This document shows positions 23,050 through 33,660 of a DNA stretch of 64,000 nt, in pieces. Source of the stretch: Cinnamomum chago (Eukaryota > Streptophyta > Magnoliopsida > Laurales > Lauraceae); the NCBI GenBank assembly GCA_038049695.1, contig CP142457.1, positions 28,233,001 through 28,297,000 on the forward strand, in the 5' to 3' direction. The translations under genes were made by a program, and so were the position numbers. Numbering within the stretch: the stretch's first letter is position 1; each line of letters starts with the position of its first letter. The notes below the pieces were generated by a model, which was not told where the DNA came from, did no database searches, and saw only the letters and a list, made by a program, of their open reading frames with translations.

Positions 23050-24190
23050 AGTTCCATAACTTGGCGTGTTGGTCATTTGGTCCCATGACCAGGTTGGCTG
23101 GTTCTGTAACCGAGCTAGGATTTTTACCGAGTTTTATAACTGCAGTACTGTGCAGTTGGTTCTGTAACCGAGTTGTAGTCTCTTCCGTGCTGGTGCTGTC
23201 ACCGAGTTATGGTCTCTTCCGTGCTGGTGTTGTCACCGAGTTGAGACATTTGCCGAGTTCCATAACTATGGCGCTTTACAGCTGGTTTCGTAACCGAGCT
23301 GTGGTCTCTTCCATGCCGGTGCTGTCACAGAGCTGAGACCTTCGCCGAGTTCCATAACTGCGGCGCTTTGCAGCTGGTTCTGTAACCGAGCTATGGTCTC
23401 TTTCGTGCTGGTGTTGTCACCAAGCTCAGACCTTCGCCAATTCCATAATTGCGGCGCTTTGCAGTTGGTTCTATAATCGAGCTGTGGTATCTTCCGTACT
23501 GGTACTGTCACCGAGCTGAGACCTTTGCCGAGTTCCATAACCGCGGTGCTTTGTAGCTGGTTCTGTAATCGAGTTGTGGTCTCTTTCGTGCTGGTGTTGT
23601 CACCGAGCTGCGACCTTTGTCGAGTTCCATAATTGCGGCGCTTTGCAGCTGGTTATGTAACCAGAACTGTGGTCTCTTCTGTTCTGGTGCTGTCACCGAG
23701 CTGGGACCTTTGTCGGGTTCTATAACTGCGGCGAGGAAACAGAGTTGTTGTAAGTGAAGTTGTCTGGGTTATAGTTGGTGCTATCACCGAGGCCATTGTC
23801 GGAGCTCTATAAGTCGAGGTTGGTGTTGCCACCGAGGCCTGACGTTAAAGCTGTGTAGCGAAGGCTTGTGTTGTCACCGAGGCCACTGCTGAAGCTTTGA
23901 AGACTGGAACAGTTCGAGCTATGGCTGGTGCTATCACCGAGGCCGTTGCTGGAGCTGTGAGATCGAGATTGTCCGAGCAGTAGCTGGTGCTGTCACCGAG
24001 GTCGCTGCTGAAGCTATTGATTGAAGGAGCTGAGCAGTGGTTTGGTGTTGTCACCGAAGTCGTAGCTGAAACTCCCGCTGGGTTACGCTTCTACCTGAGT
24101 CATGGCTAGTGATATTGCCGAGGCCATAGCCGAAGCTATCGCGATTGGAGTTGTCCGAGTTGTGGTTGGCGCTATCACCGAACCGGGACT
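23050..24190 (+). repeat. Minisatellite of about 92 bp units in element C
   Basis: From 23281 to about 23740 units begin at 23281, 23373, 23464, 23556 and 23648, giving a period of 91-92 bp. Each holds 'GCTGGTTCTGTAACCGAG', 'GTGCTGGTGCTGTCACCGAG' and 'GCCGAGTTCCATAACTGCGG'. Flanks (23050-23280 and 23740-24190) are looser arrays of the same 'CTGGTnCTnTnACCGAG' word. It gives spurious minus-strand frames. Confidence 0.8.
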
Positions 24191-24509
24191 TGAGGATGAA
24201 GATTGCATGGCCAATCAAGGAACTGTTTCCGTGATCACCGTTTCTTTTCTAGGGGAAGGGTCCCACCGGAGGTTGAAACTCTGGTGAGCTTTAGCTCAAG
24301 CTTTGTCTTGGTTCGCCCTGTCAATCAGTGCTTTCACAGTGACTATGCGGATCCAAACGAGGTCCCTTTGAAGCTTGCTGGCTGGCAGCGAAGCTTACTC
24401 GAAAGATACGAGGGTCGCGGCTGCAGACCCTGGTATCAACAAGGGATGGATCTTCATCAATATCGCTGTCACGACCCACTTGGTGGAGGAGATGACGAGA
24501 TCTGACTAC
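24191..24509 (+). other. Element C interior between minisatellite and solo LTR B
   Basis: A 100-codon open frame spans 24203-24505, but I recognise no domain. It ends next to the B insertion and is not credible as a separate gene. Confidence 0.3.
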
Positions 24510-25751
24510 TGTTAGACCCCGACCCAGACCAAGTCGATTAGTGTGCGATTAGTATGTGTTTAGTCCTAAGTGGGTTTACTTGTCGTTGGGTTAGAAGTAA
24601 TTAACTTTAGTCTTGGACATAGCTTTGGGAATTTTGAGAACGTTTAGTATTAGTCTGACACACTCAGGAAGGCCTGAGTGCCCGTGTAAGCTTGGGAAGA
24701 TCGTATCGGTTTTCGTGTGATTGTGATTTTGATTTCATTTGAATGATTTTTCTATGTGTTACAACTTTCGTTTTAAGCCCATTCATGTTTGAAGCCCAAA
24801 AAACCCATGTTTTGGCCCAAAGAGGGTAAAATTGTCTTTTATGCACAAATCTGGACACAATTTTCGAGATCTCAAAACCATGTCAAAAATATACTTTTTG
24901 GAAACTAGATATTTCGACGATCGTTTTATCCTTCTTCATCAAAGTCATTTGAGGCCCACAAGATCGTGTTTTGGTCATTTCAAGTTCAAGACATTTGGGC
25001 CCCACTTACAAGTGCCTTAAGTTAACTCATCTCTTTCCCCTCTCTACTCTTTTCATTCTAAAACCCAAATTCCTGCAATTTCTTAACCTAGGGCAAGGAA
25101 AACCATTTTTCTCTTCCTCTTCATTTCCTCTTGCATGCTTTAGCTAGAGAGCTCCAAAAAGAATTCCAAAATCATCATCTTCTTCCTTTCCTTGCAAGCT
25201 CTCTATCAATACAAGTTTCTTGGAGCTTCTTGTGGAACAAGCTCTACATTTTCTTCATCCCTTCTTGTTTGGCCATTTCTAGGTAAGAGCTTCCACTCAT
25301 ATCTTTCATGGAGTCCTTTTAGTTCTTACAGATCATGTTTTTTCATGTTTACAAACCCTTTTGTTAAAATGGGTTCTTTGGTTCCATTTTTGAGTGAGTT
25401 TGTGTGGTTTTCTCTTGGGTTTTCTTGTAGTGTTGGCTTAGCTTTTGAGTGAAGTGCTTGAAGAGGAGTGTTTAGCATTTGGGCAAGGCAAGTAATCTTT
25501 ATAGGTTCAATGTGCATGTGTGTTTTGATTCCATTGTTATTTTAGAAATTGTGCATTTGATTTGTTTACAAGCTTCATGATTATGTTTTCATTGGATTTG
25601 GATGAGTGAAATTGTGATAAATGAATCCTTGGTGAGCATGAAGGCTCAAGGGAATGTATGTGATTGATGGATGAGAAGAAGGAGAAAAATGTAGTGGAAA
25701 ATGTGCAAGAGGAAGGCAGTTTCTGCACTCAGCGAGTTCAGGCAGAAGCTT

Positions 25752-25930
25752 GTCCGCTCGAGCGAACCTTGGGTCCGCTCGAGCGACCAAGCTTTTGTTT
25801 GGTTCGATCGCAGACAGAGAGTTGTCCGTTCGAGCGCACTTATTATCCGCTCGAGCGAACTGTCTCGCTCGAGCGAAGTGTCTCGCTCGAGCGAAGTGTC
25901 ATCACCTTATAAAGTTCGCTCGAGCGAACC
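25752..25930. promoter_or_regulatory. Cluster of CTCGAG palindromes around a TATA box in LTR B
   Basis: About eight sites of the form (C/T)CGCTCGAGCGA(A/C), some decayed. TATAAAG at 25908-25914 lies between the seventh and the last. The inverted copies at 48325-48560 and 55138-55373 keep the arrangement. Confidence 0.6.
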
Positions 25931-26829
25931 TGCCAGATTCAGGAAGAAGAATTTATTTCATTTCTGTATTTTCTTGAAGGTTGAAAAACTAGACTATGTT
26001 AAGGGTATTGACTTGACATTGTGTAAATGGTACTTCAAAATGCAACCCAACTTCGGGGACACCAATTCTTGTATAGTCCGACATTTGGGGTCCCAATTAC
26101 ACAAAGGTCAATTAGCAGCCTTAACACATGCTTGTCAGGTTTCGTGTTTGAATTACGTTTTGGTACGATAAGTACCATCGTGTACTAGTTTTGGATTTCA
26201 AGTATAAGCTTGTTTTGAAGTATTGTTTAAGAAAAAGGGGATCACTGCCTAAGCGTGTTATGCATATTAATTATGCCCTTGCTAATCGTGTTCATCGTGT
26301 TTTGATAAGTGATTTCCCCCTTTTTTCTCGACATGTTGTGATAGTGTTTCGCGTGTTTTATGCATTCATGAATTAAGTAAACACCACTGAGCTTGGACTG
26401 CCCTTTTAGTTTGATCCATTGTCTGGGGGTCCTTAAACATGTGGACTGTCTGCAGACTAGTCGTGTATTTATTACACATTGTGCGTGTCCGGTTCCGCTG
26501 CAGGAATTCCCGTCTTTGTGGGAAACCGTGTCGTGCTTATATTATGTATATCGTGCTTGTCGTACGTGCTTGCTCTTTTCATTATATAAATGATAGAGAA
26601 AGTATGGGCTCCTTGTGGATGCTAACTATTCATGATATATTATGTACTCATGCTAGTTTGTTTTAGTATCTTCACTCAGTTAACTATTTCTGCAAATGTA
26701 TCTCAGTCATCATAGTATTTCAAATCAAGGAATTGCTCATATGTTTTCTTAAACGTTATTGGATCATGCTTGCACCTAAATTGATTACCTGCCAAACCGT
26801 GTGTTTGACCCTTGTTTGTTGGTGTCCAG

Positions 26830-26921
26830 GTGCAGGAGACATTACCTTTGAGGAGGAGCGTCAGGAGGAGGCTTGTGAGCCAACCCCTGTGAGAGAGTGG
26901 CAGCCCGACGATGTCATCTAG
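26830..26921 (+). other. Acidic exon-like frame in LTR B
   Basis: Follows GGTGTCCAG (AG at 26828-26829). The 92-nt frame reads GDITFEEERQEEACEPTP, then VREWQPDDVI and TAG. The inverted copy at 47333-47424 encodes the same ending with silent changes (GAC to GAT, ATC to ATT). Confidence 0.5.
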
Positions 26922-27309
26922 ACGTCGGGCGGGTTCTTGAGTCTCGTCATCTTTTTGTCTTGGGGTTTCTTTTGTCGTTTTTGAGAAGTGTATTGGCCTT
27001 TGTTGGCCTCTTATGGGTTGTAACAAAACTTAACTTACTTTCGTGTTAGTTTTATAACTTGAACTATGATGGGAATGTCAGTTTAACTTCTTCCTTTGAT
27101 ACTATGTCTTGTTACTATTTGTCATGGCATTTAAACATTTTATTGGTGCTAATCTTGTTGTGTTTTGCTACACCCTTCCGCATACTTGATAGTGTGAGTC
27201 AGATTCCGCGTGTCTTTGGGAATCCTCACCGCGGGAACCTATGGGAAAGTATATCTCTGATGTACACAACGCACGTCGCGGGCCCGGGATCCGTTCCGGG
27301 GTCGCGACA

Positions 27310-27584
27310 GCTACTGCTGGAACTTTCGCTCTGCAGGAGAGTCTCCAGCAGGGCAGTACTCTGTTGGGGGTGCTCCAGTAGAGGAGCGCTTTGATAGGGA
27401 GGTGTTGTCACCTCCTTTGCTGATGAACATGTCTGAGATACAGGTCATCCCGCGCCTGTTACATCAGACTTTCCCTGGAATTGGTTCGATAGGGGGTTGT
27501 CGATGATGGTGGCTGGGCTTTGCAGATCCTTTGCCGCTGCTAGAGGCATGGCTTTGTCGATCATTTCCCACAAAAGGCGCCAAT
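27310..27584 (+). other. 3' end of element C interior
   Basis: Non-coding. Ends with ATTTCCCACAAAAGGCGCC immediately before the 3' LTR, taking the position of a polypurine tract although only weakly purine-rich. Confidence 0.5.
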
Positions 27585-28404
27585 TGTGGGAGCCTAAAAG
27601 TTAAGGACCCAGATTAGGTTGGTGTAAGACTTGTGATTTGCTATTTAAGCTTCTTTGGAAAAGATAAATCGCCTTAGGACCAGAAAGGAAAGGAGAAATA
27701 AAGATCAGAGACCCTGGCTGCCGTCAGCCAAAGGCTCTTCGATGCCTGAGTTAGTGATGTCACTGAACAAAGGATGAAGATGAGAGGCAAGTATGTTCTT
27801 ATGCAAGGCGTTCTGTAACGCGCTATGCAATATATGATATTCAGCATAATAATGCGTATTGTTACGTACCTTAGAAGGGATTGGTATCCATCTATATGTA
27901 GAGATTTCACCTGTCGCACCCTTAATGGGGGGTAGGTGGAGATACTGTCAGGTCGAATCAAGAGATGACCCCTGGTATTAATGTGGATGTGATTGATCGA
28001 GACAACACCTGATCACTATCCGGCGCCTGTCTTGTCTGTCAGCACGTTCTGCAACGTAACCATAAACTTCATAGAAGTACAATCATGGCCTAGTACCCAT
28101 CTCTGTGGACGAACCGAGCTGAAGATGTTACTGAGGCCAGATTCGGTTGCATCCTGGCACTATTGCCGAGGTGCCTCATTCCGAGACCGAGATTAGCCCA
28201 GTTGGTACTCTTACCGAGATTGGCTCAAGCTTAGCGCAAGCTGGCACTGTTTGCTGAGCTGGGAAGAGATGTCTAGCTAATACCGTTACCGAACTAGATG
28301 GATCTGAGCACTGTGGCCGAACTTGGATACCGAGATCGGGATGAGCTGAGCCAGTACTGCTACCAAGCTAGCGTAATCCTACTCTTAAGAAAACACCCCA
28401 CACA
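27585..28404 (+). repeat. Element C 3' LTR
   Basis: 820 bp, same termini as the 5' LTR, with scattered substitutions and a short extra stretch near 28225-28240. Confidence 0.85.
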
Positions 28405-28714
28405 GTACTATTGATCATTGCTCACTCTGATATCCGGTTATATAAATATGTTCTCACTCTTGCTATTTTGGATACGAATGTGTGAATTAGATTTGCTACA
28501 CGCTTCCAAACCTAATCAAAACTATATTATGTTAATGCGATATCCTCACCGCGGACACCTGTGGGAAATCATGTAAATGAGTAGTATCAATGACCTGTGT
28601 ATGTAGAGGCCAAAATAAATACACTTATGTTATATGTACTATGGCAATCCATCACTCACTCATCATTAGTCCCGATCCTAGATTAGGCCCACGGCCCCGG
28701 TCCAGGTCGCGACA
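28405..28714 (+). repeat. Element A 5' LTR, last segment
   Basis: Aligns with 36420-36729 of the 3' LTR and ends CCAGGTCGCGACA, four bases before the primer-binding site. Confidence 0.88.
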
Positions 28715-28718
28715 AAAC

Positions 28719-28730
28719 TGGTATCAGAGC
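28719..28730 (+). other. Primer-binding site of element A
   Basis: TGGTATCAGAGC, complementary to initiator tRNA-Met, after spacer AAAA-C. Confidence 0.88.
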
Positions 28731-28849
28731 GAGACGTGTTTCAAGCAATTAAAAGAAACTAGAAATCCTAAAGACGTGGCGAGGATTCGTTAGACTTTTC
28801 GTTAGCTTGAATTGTGTGAGCAACGTGTGACCCTTATTTGATTATTATG

Positions 28850-28870
28850 TGCTAACAACTTTTTTTACAG
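28850..28870 (+). promoter_or_regulatory. Branch-point and splice-acceptor-like site before gag of A
   Basis: TGCTAAC at 28850-28856 followed by a T run and TTACAG (AG at 28869-28870), five bases before the gag ATG at 28875. It suggests a leader intron between primer-binding site and gag; no donor was proved. Confidence 0.4.
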
Positions 28871-28874
28871 CATC

Positions 28875-30130
28875 ATGCCACCTCGTAAGCGACCACTAAA
28901 CGACAATCCCATCGCAAGTAACAATGATCATACAAGGCCAGTCGAGGAAGATACTGTTGACAACACCATGCATAATCAATTCAACAGATGATGCAAACAA
29001 TGCTTGACCAACAACGTCAAGCAAATGAAAATCAAGCTAGATTACAAGAGCAGATGCTTAAGAAGGATGAAGATCATGCCAGAGAATTGACAGAAATGCA
29101 AAGGCAATTGCTTGAGGTATTATAAAGAAGGCTCGAATCGGTTCAAGCTCAACCCGTAATTGTTATAAATCAAAGGCAGCATGACCTGAACGCGTTGTTT
29201 GAGCGGTTCAGGAAAAGAGGTCCAAAAGAGTTTCTTGGAACAGAAGATCCATTAGCTGCAAACGATTGGTTAGAGCATATAGAGAACATCTTCGAGATCT
29301 TCCAATGCACCGGAGGAGAACGAGTAAAACTGGCAACATCTCTCTTTACCGAATCAACGGATATATGGTAGAAGATAGTCAGGGAATAATACATGACCAT
29401 GGTAGATGCAGTTGCTTGGGCAAACTTCAAGAAACAGTTTGGAGACAAATATGTACCTACTCACGTCAAGAGGCAAAAGGCAGTGGAGTTCCAATAGTTG
29501 GTACAAGGGAACAGATAGTCCTAGAGTACCTAACAAAGTTCGAAAGATTGTCAAGATATGCTCCAGAGTTAGTGGACACGGTCAAAAAGAATATTGTTAA
29601 GTTCCTCAAAGGACTGAATCCCATAATTGAAAGAGATGCTACAGGAGTAATGCCACCTGTAACTTTTGAGGAAGCTATCAAGAGAGCTTATAAGTTTGAG
29701 AACTTTCACAACAAAATCCTCAGAGTTCAAGGAAAAGGGCAAGCTCATCAGCAGAACTACTAGCAAAAGAACCAGCAGCACAAGAGGCATAGGCTAGATC
29801 AGAATATTCAAAATCAGACAGTTTGTATATACTATGGGAAGAATCATTAGAGTACCCAGTGTCATACAATCTCAGGAGCATGCTTTAGATGTGGTTCGAT
29901 GAACCATTAGATGAGGGATTGTCCAAGACAAAATAGGCAGAATCAACAGCAACAGGGAGCACAACGTCTAGCACCACCACATAATCCAATGGTTATCCAA
30001 AATCAGGCAAGGCCACTTCAGCAACAAGCACCACAGTAGCAGTATAGACCATAGCAGTAGCAGCAGGCCCGTCGACAAAGACAGAATCAGAATCAGCGTC
30101 CCCCACAACAAAACAAAAATGCCCCACAAG
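28875..30130 (+). pseudogene. gag: Gag of element A, broken
   Basis: Starts MPPRKRPLNDN at 28875 and hits TGA at 28989 through a frameshift. Gag core sequence continues in other frames: ANDWLEHIENIFEIFQCTGG (about 29257-29316), WANFKKQFGDKYVP (about 29415-29460) and, after another shift near 29500, LEYLTKFERLSRYAPELVD. These are hallmarks of the plant Retrotrans_gag domain. Two zinc-knuckle remnants follow near 29823-29930; the first has lost one Cys (CIYYG), the second keeps CX2CX4HX4C spacing (CFRCGSMNH...C), and each has a TAG just after its His. A Gln-rich linker leads to protease. Non-functional as it stands. Confidence 0.75.
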
Positions 30131-30132
30131 TC

Positions 30133-32060
30133 ATGCAGCAACAGGCTCAAGTCAAGCCACAGCAGCGAGGACAAGTATATGTAGTCAATAGGGTTGATGC
30201 AGAGGCGGCAGGCAATGTAGTAGAAGGTACACTCCTCATTTTTGGGATTAAAACTAGGATTTTATCTGACCCTGACTCTACACACTCGTTTTTATCCCAT
30301 GCATTTTCTAAGTTGATAGATGTACATGCTAGCAAACTTGAATACATTTTGATTATGGCCACCCCAGTAGGTAAACAGGTTGTGTGTACCACTTATCACC
30401 CTAGTTGTACAGTTCAGATAGGAGAAGTGGTTTTAACTGCAGACCTCATTTTATTAGAGATGCATGATTTCGATGTCATCGTAGGGATGGATTGGTTGGC
30501 AGGGTACCATGCCACAATGGATTGTTTCCATAAAACCCTCACCTTCAAATTAGATGAGACACCAACAAGAGTGTTGTTTCAGGGAGAGAGGAGGAATCCT
30601 CATACAGGGTTTGTCTCAGCATTGAAAGCTGATAGACTTCTGAAAAGTGGATGTGAAGTCTATTTGGCGTTTATCACGGAGGATAAGCGGTCCCAAGGGG
30701 TGGAGGAGATCCCTATTGTTTGGGAATTCCCGGATGTCTTTTCGGAGGAGACTCTAGGATTACCACCCATCAGAGAAATTGATTTCACTATTGAGTTATT
30801 ACCAGGGACCGCTCCGATTTCGTTTGCACCTTATAGAATGGCTCCGGCGGAATTGGGAGAATTGAAGATACAGTTGCAAGAATTATTAGACAAATGTTTT
30901 GTGAGACCGAGCATTTCACCATGGGGAGCTCCAATTTTGTTCGTCAAGAAGAAAGATGGGTCAATGAGGAAGTGTAATGATTATCGAAGATTGAATCAAG
31001 TGACCATCAAGAACAAATACGCATTGCCAAGAATAGATGAACTGTTTAATCAATTGCAAGGTGCTTCGTACTTTTCAAAGATTGATTTGAGATCCGGTTA
31101 TCATCAGCTGAGAGTCAGAGAATCAGATGTACTGAAGACAGCTTTCCGGATGAGATATGGTCACTATGAGTTCCTTGTGATGCCATTTGGGTTGACTAAT
31201 GCACCAGCAGTGTTCATGGCATTGATGAACAAGATATTTGCACAGTATCTAGATTAGTTTGTTGTAGTGTTCATTGACGATATCTTAGTGTACTCTAAGA
31301 CCAAAGAAGAGCATGAAGAGCACTTGAGGACATCATTGCAACTTCTAAGGGACAATCAGCTATATACAAAGTTCAACAATGAATTCTGGCTAGAACAAGT
31401 AGTATTTTTGGGGCACATCATCTCCAAAGAAGGATTGTCAGTAGATCCATCCAAGATTGAGGCAGTAGTGAAGTGGGAAAGACCGAGGAATGTGACCAAA
31501 ATCAAAAGTTTTCTGGGATTGGCAGGCTACTGCCAAAGGTTTGTGCAAGGATTTTCATCGATTGAGTCACTATTGACGAAGTTGGCAAGGAAAAATGTGT
31601 CGTATGTGTAGACAGATCAGTGTGAAGCTAGTTTCCAAGAGCTGAATAAGAGATTGACTACAGCTTCAGTCCTTACTTTGCCATCCGAAAGCGGCAGTTT
31701 TACCTTTTTTACCGATGCTTCGAATGTTGGACTTGGTTATGTGTTGATACAAGATAGAAATGTCGTTGCTTATGGATCCCAACAGCTAAAGGACCATGAG
31801 AAGAACTATGCAACCCATGACCTTGAGTTGGTAGCGGTCGTCTTTGCATTAAAAATGTGGAGACATTACCTCTATGCAGAGAAGTTCGAAGTCCACTCCG
31901 ACCACAGCAACTTACAGTACTTGTTTTCTCTGAAGGAACTGAACATGAGGCAGAAAAGATGGATGGAATATATTAAAGATTCTGATTTTCAAATCAAATA
32001 TCACCCGAGGAAAGCAAATGTAGTTGCTAATGCTTTGAGCAGAAAATTAGTAGGCCTAGT
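30133..32060 (+). pseudogene. pol: Protease, reverse transcriptase and RNase H region of element A
   Basis: Protease: the usual Asp-Ser/Thr-Gly active site is altered to SDPDSTHSF (about 30267-30293), so catalysis is probably lost; the downstream VIVGMDWL is kept. Reverse transcriptase: [47 protein letters not shown] and FIDDILVYS (the catalytic [YF]xDD box, about 31270-31296) are all visible. TAG interrupts at 31258, just before FIDD, and at 31612, before RNase H. RNase H: FFTDAS, ELVAVVFAL, HSDHSNLQYL and a closing NALSRK supply the acidic residues. Order and spacing fit Ty3/Gypsy pol. It would need stop suppression to be read through. Confidence 0.88.
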
Positions 32061-33660
32061 AAATCTGAGTGGCACTTGTATTTTTGAGCAATTTGAGGAA
32101 TTAAGTATAGACCTACAGCCACTAAGGAAGGGTGTACTGTTAGATAACATGTCAATATCCGAGCCTTTCTTCATTCAGAAAATTAAAGATAGTCAGTTGC
32201 AAGATTCAGAGTTGGCCAAAATTTCAGAACATATAGCAAACCGTCCTGACTTTCGTATTGTTGATGGAGTTTTGTATTACCGTGACCGTCTATGCGTGCC
32301 CAACATTGAAGATTTGAGGATGTGACCGAAGCTCACAGTACAAAGTACTCTATGCATCCAGGCAGTACGAAGATGTATCATAATTTGAAGGGCAGATTTT
32401 GGTGGAACAACATGAAGAGAGGATTGCAACGTTTGTCTCCCGTTGTATGACTTGTCAGTTGATAAAGGCAGAGCATCAGAAGCCTCTAGGGTTGTTGCAA
32501 CCATTAGAGATCCCGGAATGGAAATGGGAGCACATTACCATTGATTTTATTTTGGGATTACCGAGGACCTGCAAAGGTAACGATGCGATATGGGTCATTG
32601 TGGACCATCTCACCAAGTCAACACATTTCAAATCCTATGAGGAAATGAAAGAAGATGCACATGCTACATTTGGTAGAGTTGTTTGTCAACGAGATTGTCA
32701 GTCGACATGGACAGCCAGTTTCTATTACATCTGACAGAGATAGTAGATTCGTCTCGAGATTCTGGAAGACATTGCATGAATCCATGGCTATGAAACTACA
32801 GTTCAACATAACTTATCACCCGTAGACAGATGGTCAGTCAGAGAGGACCATTCAAACTCTTGAGGATATGCTCCATGCTTGTGTGTTAGACTTCAAGACT
32901 CAATGGGATGAGACATTACCGTTGTGTGAGTTTACTTGCAACAACAGCTACCATTCGGGCATTGGAATGACGCCTTTTGAGGCTTTGTATGGTAGAAGGT
33001 GTAGAACACCGGTATGTTGGGAAGAAGTTGGTATTCGCAGTTTCCATGGACCAACCATAGTAAGTGAGACCAGTGACAAGGTCAAGTTAATCCAAGAACA
33101 TCTAAAGGTAGCCCAAAGTAGACAGAAAAGTTATGTAAACTCTCACCGAAGGGATTTACAGTTCAAAGAAGGAGACAAGGTTTTCTTGAAAGTGTCACCT
33201 ACGAAGGGAACATTGAGATTTGGGCAGAGAGGCAAGCTATCACGGAGATACATTGGACCGTACGACATTGTGAGCAAGATTGGTGACGTGGCTTATAGAT
33301 TAGTAGCCTTACCACCCGAGCTATCCGGCGTACACAACGTCTTCCATGTGTCTATGTTGAAGAAGTATGTCCCCGATCCATCACATGTACTCAGGCGTGA
33401 ACCATTGGAAATCCGAGAGGATGTAACATATGTTGAAAAGCTCGTTCAGAACATTGATACAAATGAACAAGAGCCGAGGACACGGACTATTCAGTGGGTA
33501 AAGGTGCTTTGGGAGAATCAAGGACCGGAAGAAGCAATGTGGGAACTACGAGATCAAGTGCAGAAGAAGTATCCACATCTACTACTAGAGGTGAGTTGTG
33601 TATTTCAATTGGTGGACCAAATGTCCCAAGGGGTGGAGGATGTAAGATCCCGGCCCGAGT
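32061..33660 (+). pseudogene. pol: Integrase and chromodomain of element A
   Basis: The zinc-finger region is split by a frameshift near 32390-32440: H-H part around 32333-32390 and CMTCQLIKAEHQKPLG in the next frame. The core follows with IDFILGLP, then another shift and a TAG at 32823. From 32868 a clean frame gives LHACVLDFKTQWDETLPLCEF, the GMTPFEALYGRRCRTP box and the GDKVFLKVSP segment. The chromodomain lies at about 33430-33600 (YVEKLVQ...RTIQWVKVLWENQGPEEAMWELRDQ), a module that in chromoviruses guides integration to heterochromatin. The frame runs on into the 3' LTR. Confidence 0.85.
33628..33640 (+). other. Polypurine tract of element A
   Basis: AAGGGGTGGAGGA directly before the 3' LTR start TGTAAGATCC, the expected site of plus-strand priming. 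Confidence 0.8.

Larger units (their letters stand above)
24510..27309 (+). mobile_element. Element B: Gypsy-type solo LTR inserted in C
   Basis: Starts TGTTAGACCCCGACCCAGACC and ends TCCGGGGTCGCGACA (2800 bp). Flanks ACTAC (24505-24509) and GCTAC (27310-27314) are a target duplication with one mismatch. Further copies of the family lie inverted at 46937-49778 and 53751-56591. It holds a CTCGAG palindrome cluster, a TATAAAG at 25908, a strong donor-like TTTCTAGGTAAGAG (25278-25290) and an acidic exon-like frame. No primer-binding site follows. The chromovirus affinity is inferred from the shared LTR layout with A and E. Confidence 0.82.
19001..28404 (+). mobile_element. Element C: non-autonomous LTR retrotransposon with a gag-like gene
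   Basis: Starts TGTGGGAGCCTAAAAG and ends CACCCCACACA with perfect GTACT duplications (18996-19000, 28405-28409). LTRs are 19001-19800 and 27585-28404 and align throughout. The interior has one broken, intron-containing gag-like gene (20449-22613), a minisatellite (23050-24190) and no polymerase. The end before the 3' LTR, CCCACAAAAGGCGCCAAT, resembles the 3' ends of Tat/Retand-type plant Gypsy elements as I recall them. No primer-binding site for tRNA-Met follows the 5' LTR. Solo LTR B splits the interior. Confidence 0.85.

Noticed and set aside
23266..23696. Minus-strand repeat proteins (MELGKGLSSVT-type)
   Set aside because: Products of the 92-bp minisatellite period, which is close to a multiple of three; not a gene.
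23050..24190. Regular repeats considered as a CRISPR array
   Set aside because: Units are continuous degenerate repeats without unique spacers, and this is plant DNA.
25701..26171. 156-codon frame over the CTCGAG palindromes in LTR B
   Set aside because: Its repeated RSSE residues are simply the translated palindromes; no homology or start context.
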